Positions 21,224-29,483 of a DNA stretch of 47,451 bases are shown here, in pieces (position 1 is the first letter of the stretch; each line of letters begins with the position of its first letter). Source of the stretch: Thiomargarita sp. Lineage in GTDB: Bacteria > Pseudomonadota > Gammaproteobacteria > Beggiatoales > Beggiatoaceae. The notes beneath the pieces were generated by a model. The model saw only the letters and a list, made by a program, of their open reading frames with translations, was not told where the DNA came from and made no database searches. The DNA lies in NCBI GenBank assembly GCA_020718845.1, contig DYRG01000017.1, positions 1-47,451 of the forward strand, written 5' to 3'. Made by a program: the position numbers and the translations under genes.

Positions 21224-21255
21224 TCTAGTTCCCACGCTCGAGCGTGGGAACTAGA
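21224..21255. repeat. perfect 32-base palindrome
   Basis: TCTAGTTCCCACGCTC is followed at once by its exact reverse complement GAGCGTGGGAACTAGA. The TTCCCACGC core resembles interspersed palindromic repeats known from several gammaproteobacterial genomes (recall, not searched). It lies four bases after the CoiA-like stop and could also act as a transcript 3' end. Confidence 0.85.
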
Positions 21256-21367
21256 TTAATTGACATAGAAAAGGTTTCTTTGTGATTGCACAACGTGGTG
21301 ATTTGGTAATTATTTTAAACGATAGCAAATTTCAACTCACTTTTTGGTAAAACCAGAGGAAAATGTT

Positions 21368-21532
21368 ATGGGCATGATTACTGTAGAAATAGATGATGAT
21401 TTAGCGGCTCAAATTATGGAGATTGCTGAGATTGAAAATAAAACCGTCGAGCAACTCGTTGAAGAGTGGTTGCTTTTGTACATAAAAAAACAAGAAACAT
21501 TAATGGCAGAAAATAATCTACCAGAAACATAA
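21368..21532 (+). CDS. small ribbon-helix-helix-like protein, unknown
   Basis: From ATG at 21368 (AGAGGAAAATGTT before it) the product is 54 residues. An in-frame TTG at 21344 would lengthen it by eight. It begins MGMITVEIDDDLAAQIMEIA: a short beta strand and then helices, with ENKTVEQLVEEWLLLYIKK, a pattern like ribbon-helix-helix antitoxin or CopG-type proteins. No toxin gene adjoins. rapZ begins 29 bases after its stop. It may be an orphan regulator. Confidence 0.55.
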   Translation: MGMITVEIDDDLAAQIMEIAEIENKTVEQLVEEWLLLYIKKQETLMAENNLPET

Positions 21533-21561
21533 GAAATAATAAAAGGAATGATCTAAAAGAA

Positions 21562-22410
21562 ATGAAATTTATTATTGTGAGTGGATTGTCGGGCGCGGGG
21601 AAAACCATTGCGTTGCATAGTTTGGAGGATTTGGGGGCGTATTGTATTGATAATTTGCCCGTGAATGTTTTTCCAAGTATTGCAACGCAAATCATTGAAT
21701 CTGCTGCAAATTATCCGTGCATTGCGATTGGCGTTGATGCACGAAATATGGCGTTGCAAGATATTCCGCTTTTATTACAAAATCTAAAGAAACAAGAATT
21801 GAATTTTCAGATTTTGTTTTTAGAAGCCAGTGATGAAATTTTATTGAAAAGATTTAGTGAAATTCGGCGGCGACATCCTCTAACTTCGCAAAATATGTCG
21901 TTGGTCGAGGCATTATTACGGGAACGTCAATTGCTTACGCCGCTGTCGGATTTTGCGGATATTCGCATCGATACGAGTAATATTAATATTTATCAATTGC
22001 GTGATTTAATTCGGTTGCGGACGGGTTTGCAATTAACCCAACAAATGCCGTTACTGTTACAATCATTTGGTTTTAAACGCGGGAAACCGTCGGAAGCGGA
22101 TTTTGTGTTTGATGTGCGATGTTTGCCAAACCCTTATTGGGAAAGCCATTTGCGGGGTTTGACGGGAAAAGACGCGCCAGTGATGGAATTTTTGGCATCA
22201 CAACCGCAAGTGATTAAATTGATTGAAGATTTAAGAGATTTTTTGGCAACGTGGATGCCTGCGTTTGAAGCAGAGAATCGCAGTTATTTGAGTGTGGCAA
22301 TCGGCTGCACAGGAGGTCAACACCGTTCGGTGTATGTGGTTGAACGGCTGGCTGAATATTTTCGTACGCGCCGCGACACGGTGTTGGTACGCCATCGAGA
22401 ACAAGCATGA
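21562..22410 (+). CDS. rapZ: RNase adapter protein RapZ
   Basis: RapZ is a nucleotide-binding protein that in enterobacteria targets the small RNA GlmZ to RNase E and so tunes GlmS. The 282-residue length is typical. Walker A GLSGAGKT lies at 7-14, and YCIDNLP and DARN follow. The C-terminal sensory/RNA-binding domain shows FGFKRGKPSEADFVFDVR, LPNPYW, TGKD, and GCTGGQHRSVYVVERLA. It is followed with a 4-base overlap (ATGA) by the EIIA gene. RapZ next to PTS genes is a widespread proteobacterial arrangement. Confidence 0.96.
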   Translation: MKFIIVSGLSGAGKTIALHSLEDLGAYCIDNLPVNVFPSIATQIIESAANYPCIAIGVDARNMALQDIPLLLQNLKKQELNFQILFLEASDEILLKRFSEIRRRHPLTSQNMSLVEALLRERQLLTPLSDFADIRIDTSNINIYQLRDLIRLRTGLQLTQQMPLLLQSFGFKRGKPSEADFVFDVRCLPNPYWESHLRGLTGKDAPVMEFLASQPQVIKLIEDLRDFLATWMPAFEAENRSYLSVAIGCTGGQHRSVYVVERLAEYFRTRRDTVLVRHREQA

Positions 22411-22826
22411 GCATTGGGATTTTATTAGTGACGCACGGCAAAATTGGCGATACTTTTTTAGAGTCGGCACGCCAATTGTTAGGAGAACCGCCGGTAAAAA
22501 TAGCCAGCTTGGGAGTGTTAAACTCTATGCGACCCGAGCAAATATGTGATTATATTCGTGAATTAACCGATTCGGTAAATGGCGGCGACGGGGTGTTGAT
22601 ATTGTCAGATTTGATTGGCGCAACGCCTAGTAATAATGTTCACCGTGTTTGTCACGGATGTAACTTAGGGTATCCGTTGCGAAATGTGTCGGGGCTAAAT
22701 TTGCCGATGCTGCTGCGAATATGGAATCACTTGATGTTAAATGCAGAAATGGACTTAGCGACGGCGGCAAAAACCGCGCTTGAAGGCGGACACAAAGGGA
22801 TCATTGATCCAGATAATGATCAGTAA
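22407..22826 (+). CDS. PTS EIIA component, mannose family
   Basis: This phosphocarrier protein of 139 residues resembles the IIA domain of mannose-type PTS. It accepts phosphate from HPr on His10 in VTHGKIG. The SDLIGATPSNN segment (near 73-83) is the usual family loop. No IIB or IIC permease lies near. As in many beta- and gammaproteobacteria it probably has a regulatory role. The start overlaps rapZ as ATGA, and the HPr gene begins 26 bases after its stop. Confidence 0.92.
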   Translation: MSIGILLVTHGKIGDTFLESARQLLGEPPVKIASLGVLNSMRPEQICDYIRELTDSVNGGDGVLILSDLIGATPSNNVHRVCHGCNLGYPLRNVSGLNLPMLLRIWNHLMLNAEMDLATAAKTALEGGHKGIIDPDNDQ

Positions 22827-22852
22827 TTTTTAAAAAATGTAGGAAAAACAAC

Positions 22853-23128
22853 GTGTTATCGCAAGAATTAACCATTGTCAATAAATTGGGACTCCATGCG
22901 CGGGCTGCCGCTAAATTGGTACGTTTAGCGTCGACCTGTAAATCCGACGTATCCATCGAGCGGGGATCGCGCAAAGTCAACGCTAAAAGCATCATGGGCG
23001 TGATGTTGCTCGCGGCGGGAAAAGGTACGAAAATCAGCCTAGTAGTCGACGGCGACGACGAAAATGATGCCATGAAAAAACTCGCAGATTTAATCAACTG
23101 TGGGTTTGGCGAGGAGGACGACGAGTGA
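22853..23128 (+). CDS. ptsH: phosphocarrier protein HPr
   Basis: HPr passes phosphate from enzyme I to EIIA. The 91-residue protein has the active-site His15 in KLGLHARAAAK and Ser46 in NAKSIMGVM, the site used by HPr kinase where that enzyme exists (no hprK in the window). GTG at 22853 is the start, with AGGA eight bases upstream. The C-terminal tail is acidic (EEDDE). Its stop overlaps the enzyme I start as GTGA. It could equally be named npr, since this is a regulatory PTS. Confidence 0.93.
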   Translation: MLSQELTIVNKLGLHARAAAKLVRLASTCKSDVSIERGSRKVNAKSIMGVMLLAAGKGTKISLVVDGDDENDAMKKLADLINCGFGEEDDE

Positions 23129-24906
23129 GTTTTTCGCTGCATGGCGTTGGGGTTGCCAAAGGCGTGGCGATTGGACCCGTCCATATTCTGCGCCCGCAAG
23201 TCGAAATCAACGAATTTTCAATCTCGGATAATCAATTACCTGAAGAAATCGCCCGTTTCAAAAGCGCGCTCGACTTAGCGCAACAGGAATTGCATCGAAT
23301 TCGAGAGCAAATGCCATTGATTTATCCCGTCCGCGAACATCACGACACTGTGCTGGAAGACTTTGAAATCGCTTCATTTATCGACCCGCATATGTTGATG
23401 CTCGAAGACTCCATGCTAACTCAAGTCCCCATCGACATTATGCTCGAAGAGAAATGTAATGCCGAATGGGCGCTTCAAATTCAACGTGAACGTTTGGTAA
23501 AAGTCTTCGAAGCTATCGATGACGCTTATTTGCGCGCACGAAAAGATGATATTATTCAAGTCGTTACGCGCATTCAAATGTGCTTGTTAAGGCAAAAAGG
23601 CTTGCTTGAAGAAAATCCTCTTCCGCCGCCCGCTGGAAGTATTGTGTTAGCCGATGATTTAACCCCCGCCGACACCGCTTTAATGCTGCATCAAGGCATC
23701 AAAGGCTTTATCACCGAGTTTGGCGGCGCGACCTCACACACCGCCATTGTGGCGCGTAGTTTAGGGATTCCTGCGTTGGTCGGCGTTCGTCATGCGCGGC
23801 GTTATATTCGAAATACCGATACGCTGGTTATCGACGGATATCGCAGCACCGCCATTGTCAATCCAGAACAAAAAAGTTTGCAGTTTTACAAAGCATTACA
23901 ACTAGAATTAAAACGCCACCGTCATCAATTAGGCAAACTCAAAAAAGCCCCCGCCATTACACAAGATGGGGTTGATATTAATTTAGAAGCTAACATCGAA
24001 TATCCCGCTGATTTAACTGCAGTTAATCGAGTCGGCGCGCAAGGAATTGGTTTGTATAGAACCGAGTTTCTTTATATGCACCGCGATAACCAACAACCCC
24101 CAAACGAAGAAGAACATTACCAATCTTATTTGCAAGTCGTGAAAGCTCTCGACGGCACGGTTACTATTAGAACTTTAGATTTGGGCGCGGATAAACAAGT
24201 GGAAGGCATTTCTTATAAAAAAGGCGCGGCTTTAGCAACCAATCCCGCATTAGGATTACGCGCCGTGCGTTTATGCTTAAAAGAACTAAAACTATTTAAA
24301 CCCCAAATCCGAGCTTTATTACGAGTTGCTGTTGAAGGCAAAATTAAAGTCATGATTCCAATGGTATCTGGCTTGCAAGAAATCCATCAAGTGAAACGTT
24401 TATTTGATGAATGTGCGAGAGAACTTTCTCAAGAAAACATTCCTCATAATCGTGATTTAGAAATCGGTGCAATGGTAGAAATTCCTTCAATGGCATTATG
24501 TACGGATTTCTTTCTGCCGCACGTTGATTTCTTATCTATTGGGACAAATGATTTAATTCAATACACTTTAGCAATTGATCGGGTCAATGAAGATGTGAGT
24601 TATTTGTATAATCCCTTACATCCTGCGGTGTTGCGTTTGTTAAAAATTATTTTGCAACACGCTGAAAAAGCTGCAAAACCTGTCAGTATGTGTGGAGAAA
24701 TGGCGGGTGATGCGCGTTATGTAAGGTTATTGTTGGGTTTGGGATTGCGTAATTTTAGCGTGAGTCCCGAAATCTTGTTAGAAGTCAAGGAGATAATTCG
24801 TCATAGCCACGTTAAACGCTTAACAAAATTGGCGGATAAACTTTTAAAAACCGCCGATCCCCAGACTATTGATGCGATTGTTTCTGAAATGAATAACCCC
24901 GCATGA
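23125..24906 (+). CDS. ptsI: phosphoenolpyruvate-protein phosphotransferase (enzyme I)
   Basis: Enzyme I takes phosphate from phosphoenolpyruvate and passes it to HPr. The 593-residue protein starts with GTG. It has the phospho-His205 in EFGGATSHTAIVARS. The PEP-binding TIM barrel contains GLYRTEFLYM, TIRTLDLGADKQ and GIMVEIPS-like GAMVEIPSMAL. IGTNDLIQYTLAIDR and the active-site Cys in SMCGEMAGD follow. There is no N-terminal GAF domain, so it is not the long PtsP form. It is coupled to HPr (GTGA) and to nudC (ATGA). Confidence 0.95.
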   Translation: MSFSLHGVGVAKGVAIGPVHILRPQVEINEFSISDNQLPEEIARFKSALDLAQQELHRIREQMPLIYPVREHHDTVLEDFEIASFIDPHMLMLEDSMLTQVPIDIMLEEKCNAEWALQIQRERLVKVFEAIDDAYLRARKDDIIQVVTRIQMCLLRQKGLLEENPLPPPAGSIVLADDLTPADTALMLHQGIKGFITEFGGATSHTAIVARSLGIPALVGVRHARRYIRNTDTLVIDGYRSTAIVNPEQKSLQFYKALQLELKRHRHQLGKLKKAPAITQDGVDINLEANIEYPADLTAVNRVGAQGIGLYRTEFLYMHRDNQQPPNEEEHYQSYLQVVKALDGTVTIRTLDLGADKQVEGISYKKGAALATNPALGLRAVRLCLKELKLFKPQIRALLRVAVEGKIKVMIPMVSGLQEIHQVKRLFDECARELSQENIPHNRDLEIGAMVEIPSMALCTDFFLPHVDFLSIGTNDLIQYTLAIDRVNEDVSYLYNPLHPAVLRLLKIILQHAEKAAKPVSMCGEMAGDARYVRLLLGLGLRNFSVSPEILLEVKEIIRHSHVKRLTKLADKLLKTADPQTIDAIVSEMNNPA

Positions 24907-25655
24907 TTTGGCTTATTTTTTTAGAAAATGCGTTGTTAATCAGCGATCAACAGCATTTGCCCGCCAATCCAACCGAATTTGGTTTATTGATCGAAGAATC
25001 GCACGAAATTGGCGAATGGCGCGGGATTTCTTGTTTAGTTGCCGAAGTTCAACAGCCTTTGCCAACTTTACCGACTGGTTGGTCATTTCAATCTTTGCGT
25101 TCTTTAATGCCAGTATTGCAAGCAGAAATGTTTCAATGGGCAAGCAAAGGATTTCAAATTTTGCAATGGGCAAAAAACCATCGTTTTTGTGGACGATGCG
25201 GCGGAAGAACCGATACTAAAATAAATGAACGCGCAAAAATTTGCTCAAAATGTGGTTTCATTCAATATCCTCGACTTTCTCCCGCTGTAATTATGCGGAT
25301 TCGTAAAGGAAAAGAAATCCTTTTATCACGTTCTCCGCATTTCAAAGAAGGGATGTATAGTATTCAAGCGGGATTTGTCGAAGTCGGAGAAACTTTAGAG
25401 GAAGCTGTTAAACGAGAAATCTTTGAAGAAACCCATTTAGAAATCAAAAATATTCGTTATTTTGGAAGTCAATCGTGGCCCTTTCCTCACTCATTAATGG
25501 TAGGATTTACTGCCGATTATTTGAAAGGAGAATTAGCCGTTCAGAAACCCGAATTAGAAGATGCGCGCTGGTTTCGTCGCACCGACAAACTTCCTCAATT
25601 ACCACCCCGTTTGAGCATTGCTCGACAATTGATAGAGGACTTTTTAAAAATATGA
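24903..25655 (+). CDS. nudC: NADH pyrophosphatase / NAD-cap decapping enzyme NudC
   Basis: NudC hydrolyses NADH and removes NAD caps from RNA 5' ends. The 250-residue protein has a zinc ribbon CGRCGG...CSKCG near 98-117. The Nudix box runs G-F-V-E-V-G-E-x2-E-x2-V-x-R-E-x2-E-E-T near 157-179. The NudC-specific SQSWPFPHSLM segment is near 198-208. Its start overlaps ptsI and its end overlaps the next gene, both as ATGA. Co-transcription with PTS genes is unusual but evident from the overlaps. Confidence 0.94.
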   Translation: MIWLIFLENALLISDQQHLPANPTEFGLLIEESHEIGEWRGISCLVAEVQQPLPTLPTGWSFQSLRSLMPVLQAEMFQWASKGFQILQWAKNHRFCGRCGGRTDTKINERAKICSKCGFIQYPRLSPAVIMRIRKGKEILLSRSPHFKEGMYSIQAGFVEVGETLEEAVKREIFEETHLEIKNIRYFGSQSWPFPHSLMVGFTADYLKGELAVQKPELEDARWFRRTDKLPQLPPRLSIARQLIEDFLKI

Positions 25656-26530
25656 TTCGGCGTTTGCTCGATGCTATTTTTGCAAATACCCACGATGGCA
25701 TGATGCTCACCAATAAAGAAGGAACTATCCTTCAAGTTAATAGCGCATTAATTCACCAATCAGGTTATTCTTCATCTGAATTAGTGGGACAAAATGCTCG
25801 CTGTTTGAAATCTAATCGACATTTGCCAACCTTCTACCGTCAAATGTGGGCTGCTTTAGATTTAAAACGTCAATGGCAAGGCGAAATTTGGAATCGCCGT
25901 AAAAATGGCGAAGCCTATAAAATATGGTTAAAAATCATCGGGATAGGTAATGGATCAAATCTGCATTATCTAGGTATTTGCTCTCCCACAACTTCTAAAT
26001 CTGAAGAATGGCTAGAAACCATTTTTAATCACTCTTGTTATGATCCTTTAACGGGATTACCTTATTGGTGGTTATTTAGAGAAAAGTTAGCCGCTTTATT
26101 TGCCATCAGTCGACGTTATTCAACACACGTCGCGTTGTTATATATTTCCTTAGATGGTTTCAAACCAATTAATCATTTGTTGGGTTATCATGTTGGTGAT
26201 CAGTTTCTTCAAGAAATTGTTGATCGTTTGCAAAGCCGTTTGCGGGGTGCAGATATGATGGCGAGAGTCAAAGGAGATTGCTTTGCAATGGCATTATCGG
26301 ATTTGAAAGAAATCAACAATGCAACTAACGTTATTCAAAATATTTTGCAATGGCTACAAATGCCTATTTCAATAGCGGGTCAAACCATTACAATAAAAGC
26401 TCACATTGGGGTCACTTTCTACCCAGATTATCATAGTGATCCAGAAATACTTTTAAAACAAGCACAATCTGCCGCCGATCAAGCAAAACAAATGAGCGAA
26501 GGCGGTTTCTGTATTTTCAAAGACAATTAG
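25652..26530 (+). CDS. PAS-GGDEF protein with degenerate active site
   Basis: This 292-residue signalling protein starts MIRRLLDAIF at the ATG overlapping the nudC stop (ATGA). Frames extending upstream would lie inside nudC. Residues about 8-110 form a PAS domain (THDGMMLTNKEGTILQVNSA, then a GQNARCLKS-like segment). A GGDEF domain begins at DPLTGLP near 131. The signature is RVKGDCFA instead of R-x-G-G-D-E-F, so the catalytic acidic residue is replaced by Cys. Diguanylate cyclase activity is therefore doubtful. A receptor or scaffold role is possible. There is no transmembrane segment. Confidence 0.85.
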   Translation: MIRRLLDAIFANTHDGMMLTNKEGTILQVNSALIHQSGYSSSELVGQNARCLKSNRHLPTFYRQMWAALDLKRQWQGEIWNRRKNGEAYKIWLKIIGIGNGSNLHYLGICSPTTSKSEEWLETIFNHSCYDPLTGLPYWWLFREKLAALFAISRRYSTHVALLYISLDGFKPINHLLGYHVGDQFLQEIVDRLQSRLRGADMMARVKGDCFAMALSDLKEINNATNVIQNILQWLQMPISIAGQTITIKAHIGVTFYPDYHSDPEILLKQAQSAADQAKQMSEGGFCIFKDN

Positions 26531-26534
26531 CATC

Positions 26535-27629
26535 ATGACTTATCAAAAACTACTAATTTTAGGCGGCACTGGAAATGCGGGTTTTTCTATTGCTCAGAAA
26601 CTTTTACAAGAAACCAATCTTTCTTTAATTATTTCCTCTCGTGACGCAGAGAAAGCGCATTTCACAGCGGGCGAATTAAACGCGCATTCCAAAGATGAAT
26701 GGAGTTATCGCGTCACGGGAATTCAGCTTGAACCAAATAATCAAGTTGAATTAAAAAGCGTTTTAAATCAAGTGGATGCAGTGATTATTGCGGCATCGGG
26801 CATTGATACCGCCAAATTAGCCGAAGCGTTGATTGAAACTCGTAAAGATTGCATCGATATTCGTGAAAATTCCGATAAACAGCGCATTTTACAACATTAT
26901 CATTCGCAATTCGTTGAAAATAATGTCTTTTATCTTTCTGAAAGTGGATGTTTTCCAGGTTTGCCGACGCTTTTAATTCGTTATTTGTTAAAACAAATGC
27001 CCAATGCGGATCACGCGATTGCAAATATTTCAATTCAAATGGATTGGAAAAAGCATCCTTTCTCTAAAACAACAATTGAAGAATTTGCCGAAAATTTGCA
27101 ATATTTTCAAAGCAAAGTTTGGTATAAAAATCATTGGAAATCGGTTAATAATTGGCGTGATGTTGCAAAGATCAAATTTGATAAGAACTTGGGTTCAAAA
27201 ACTTGCATTCCGATGGTTTTACCAGAAACCGCTACTTTAGTTGAAAATTATCCAAATTTGCAATACGTTAATACCAGAATCGCTGGTTTCAATCCAGTGG
27301 TAGATTATTTAATTATGCCAGTATTGCAGTGGACAACTTTGCCTTTGTCAAGCGCATTGGAATGGGGTTTGAAGCGTTTTAGCAAACCACCGTTTGGGAC
27401 GTATTTTCAAGCGGAAGTTTCTCATTCAAGCGACCGCCGTCAAACGTTAAAAATAAGTGTAAATCATTTAGAAGGTTATGAATTAACGGCGATTTCAACA
27501 ACCGCCTTAATTTTGCAATGTTTGAAAACAGAGCAAAAAACGGCGGGGTTACATTTACAAGGTTTGTGGGCAGAACCCATTAATTTTATTGAACAATTGA
27601 AACGCATGGGTGCACAAGTTCAAATCTGA
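26535..27629 (+). CDS. saccharopine dehydrogenase-like oxidoreductase
   Basis: This 364-residue protein has an N-terminal Rossmann fold, with LLILGGTGNAGFSIAQKLL near 6-24 fitting NAD(P) binding. The body resembles saccharopine dehydrogenase-like proteins of unknown substrate (SESGCFPGLPTLLIRYLLK near 137-155). Saccharopine metabolism itself is not implied. It begins four bases after the PAS-GGDEF stop and probably shares the transcript. Its stop lies one base from the convergent pyrD stop. Confidence 0.8.
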   Translation: MTYQKLLILGGTGNAGFSIAQKLLQETNLSLIISSRDAEKAHFTAGELNAHSKDEWSYRVTGIQLEPNNQVELKSVLNQVDAVIIAASGIDTAKLAEALIETRKDCIDIRENSDKQRILQHYHSQFVENNVFYLSESGCFPGLPTLLIRYLLKQMPNADHAIANISIQMDWKKHPFSKTTIEEFAENLQYFQSKVWYKNHWKSVNNWRDVAKIKFDKNLGSKTCIPMVLPETATLVENYPNLQYVNTRIAGFNPVVDYLIMPVLQWTTLPLSSALEWGLKRFSKPPFGTYFQAEVSHSSDRRQTLKISVNHLEGYELTAISTTALILQCLKTEQKTAGLHLQGLWAEPINFIEQLKRMGAQVQI

Positions 27630-27630
27630 T

Positions 27631-28653
27631 TTATTTTAAATTCTTAATTAAATCATGAATTAATGGAACGCCTTGATAAATAAAGCTGGTGTAGATTTGA
27701 ATTAAACTTGCACCGGCTTTTAATTTGGCTTGTGCTTGCTCAACATTTGAAATCCCACCCGCTGCAATAATCGGGATTTTTCCTTCCAAAACCTTGCTCA
27801 ATTTAGAAACCACTCGCGTCGACATTTCAAATACGGGCGCACCACTTAATCCACCCGTTTCTGTTGAAATCGGCAAATGCTCTATTCCAATCCTCGATGA
27901 AGTAGTATTCGTTGCAATCACCCCGTCTATTTGATGTTTTAATAAAGTTTGTCCAATTTCCTCTATTTCTGGATCGGTTAAATCAGGGGCAATTTTTAAA
28001 ACCAATGGTACATATTTATGATGCTCAATTTTTAATTGAGATTGCGCATTTTTCAAATGCTCTAATAAACGATTAAGTTCTTCCCCATGTTGTAATTTAC
28101 GCAAATTAGGCGTATTGGGTGAAGATAAATTAATCGTAATGTAATCAGCAAAAATATAGACTTTCTTTAAACAAATCAAATAATCATCTAATGCTTTTTC
28201 TAAAGGTGTGTCAAAGTTTTTTCCAATATTAATACCTAAAATCCCTTTGAAACGACTTTGCGCCACATTTGCTAACAAATAATCTACGCCTTGATTATTA
28301 AAACCCATTCGGTTGATGATTGCATTTGCTTCAGGCACACGAAATAAACGCGGTTGAGGATTTCCAGCTTGCGGACGCGGGGTAATTGTTCCCACTTCGA
28401 CAAACCCAAATCCTAATGCACCTAACCCATCAATGCAATCCGCGTTCTTATCCAAACCCGCCGCTAAACCAATTGGATTTTTAAAATCTAATCCCATGAT
28501 TTTAATGGATTTTCCAATTGGTGGTTTTCCAAAAAATAATGAACTCAAATGCAAATTTGCAAGCATTTCTAAAGTATTTAAAGTTACCGCATGAGCAGTT
28601 TCTGGAGAAAACTTAAATAAAATCTTTTTTGCTAAATTATGAGAAATAAACAT
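27631..28653 (-). CDS. pyrD: dihydroorotate dehydrogenase (quinone)
   Basis: PyrD oxidises dihydroorotate to orotate in pyrimidine synthesis and passes electrons to the quinone pool at the inner membrane. The 340-residue length and the N-terminal membrane-binding helices (FISHNLAKKILFKFSPETAHAV region) mark class 2. FKNPIGLAAGLDKN, GFVEVGTITPRPQ, NRMGFNNQG, NLSSPNTPNLR with the catalytic Ser, and IIAAGGISN follow in order. It lies 16 bases after draT on the same strand, so it may be the distal gene of the apbE-draT transcript. Confidence 0.96.
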   Translation of the reverse strand: MFISHNLAKKILFKFSPETAHAVTLNTLEMLANLHLSSLFFGKPPIGKSIKIMGLDFKNPIGLAAGLDKNADCIDGLGALGFGFVEVGTITPRPQAGNPQPRLFRVPEANAIINRMGFNNQGVDYLLANVAQSRFKGILGINIGKNFDTPLEKALDDYLICLKKVYIFADYITINLSSPNTPNLRKLQHGEELNRLLEHLKNAQSQLKIEHHKYVPLVLKIAPDLTDPEIEEIGQTLLKHQIDGVIATNTTSSRIGIEHLPISTETGGLSGAPVFEMSTRVVSKLSKVLEGKIPIIAAGGISNVEQAQAKLKAGASLIQIYTSFIYQGVPLIHDLIKNLK

Positions 28654-28669
28654 GAATAAAATCCTAATT

Positions 28670-29482
28670 TCAACGAAGAAAAGTCATTTCATACAACCCA
28701 CCTATCACAAGATATTCATCCTCACCTTGCAATAAATTAGGCAATAAACCACTATAACAAAAGATTTTTGATAAAGGAACATCGGTAGTTAAAACTAAAT
28801 CTCCAAATTCATCTGCCCGTTCTTTATTTGCACTAAAAGAATTTAAGCTATTCAATAACATCCAATAAGTACCTTTCTCAGTTTTTGCAAGAATTTCTTG
28901 ATTGTCTAAATCATTGATTCCACGATATAAACGAATATAATCTTGTTGTTGATAAACTAATTCATATTGTGCATAAGTATAAAGTACATCTAATTGTTGT
29001 TCTAACGCATTTGTTTCATATAATGCAGCTGCCCGTTGTACTAAATAATCATGATAAGCAGAATCATTGGTACTACGAATCTTTCCTCCATGATAACGTG
29101 GTAACAAACCAAACCTTGATTCTACCCAACCTTTCAAACCCGCACCTTCACGTTCATTTGCATTAAAACTCCAACCACGAATGATTTGTAAATAATTGGC
29201 TTTTGCACGCTGTTTCTTATCGGGATTTAAACCCATTTCTTCTAAAGATTCTAAACAAAAATGCACTGTCATATAATCTTTAAAATAATCTGCACGATGC
29301 TTTACTTTAGAAAAATTTTTTAATCCACGAAACAAACGATGGTGCAATTCATTTACACTATCTAATTTCAACGGCATAGGAAAATGTTGATAAGTTGCAC
29401 TCCCTAAAATGCGAGCAGGGAGATTACAACGGTTTAATCCTAGAAATGCAGTTTGGGGTAATGAAGGTAATACAACTTGCAT
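28670..29482 (-). CDS. draT: NAD+--dinitrogenase-reductase ADP-ribosyltransferase
   Basis: DraT switches nitrogenase off by ADP-ribosylating an arginine of the Fe protein NifH in response to ammonium or darkness/energy loss. The 270-residue product matches the family: LGLNRCNLPARILGS near 14-28, AKANYLQIIRGWSFNANEREG near 90-110, and LKGWVESRFGLLPRYHGG. LYRGINDLD and NSLNSFSANKERADEF follow, then EDEYLVIGGLYE. The partner glycohydrolase gene draG, usually adjacent, is not here, nor are nif genes. The gene implies that the organism fixes nitrogen. apbE lies directly upstream (one base apart), probably in one operon. Confidence 0.92.
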   Translation of the reverse strand: MQVVLPSLPQTAFLGLNRCNLPARILGSATYQHFPMPLKLDSVNELHHRLFRGLKNFSKVKHRADYFKDYMTVHFCLESLEEMGLNPDKKQRAKANYLQIIRGWSFNANEREGAGLKGWVESRFGLLPRYHGGKIRSTNDSAYHDYLVQRAAALYETNALEQQLDVLYTYAQYELVYQQQDYIRLYRGINDLDNQEILAKTEKGTYWMLLNSLNSFSANKERADEFGDLVLTTDVPLSKIFCYSGLLPNLLQGEDEYLVIGGLYEMTFLR

Positions 29483-29483
29483 T

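Noticed and set aside
21282-21350. 22-codon GTG frame (IAQRGDLVIILNDSKFQL) after the palindrome
   Set aside because: It has a fair AAGG site but is too short and matches nothing I recognise; it may be a gene fragment.
25475-25651. N-terminal extension of the PAS-GGDEF protein inside nudC
   Set aside because: It is out of frame with a well-supported gene; the ATG at 25652 gives the usual ATGA overlap.
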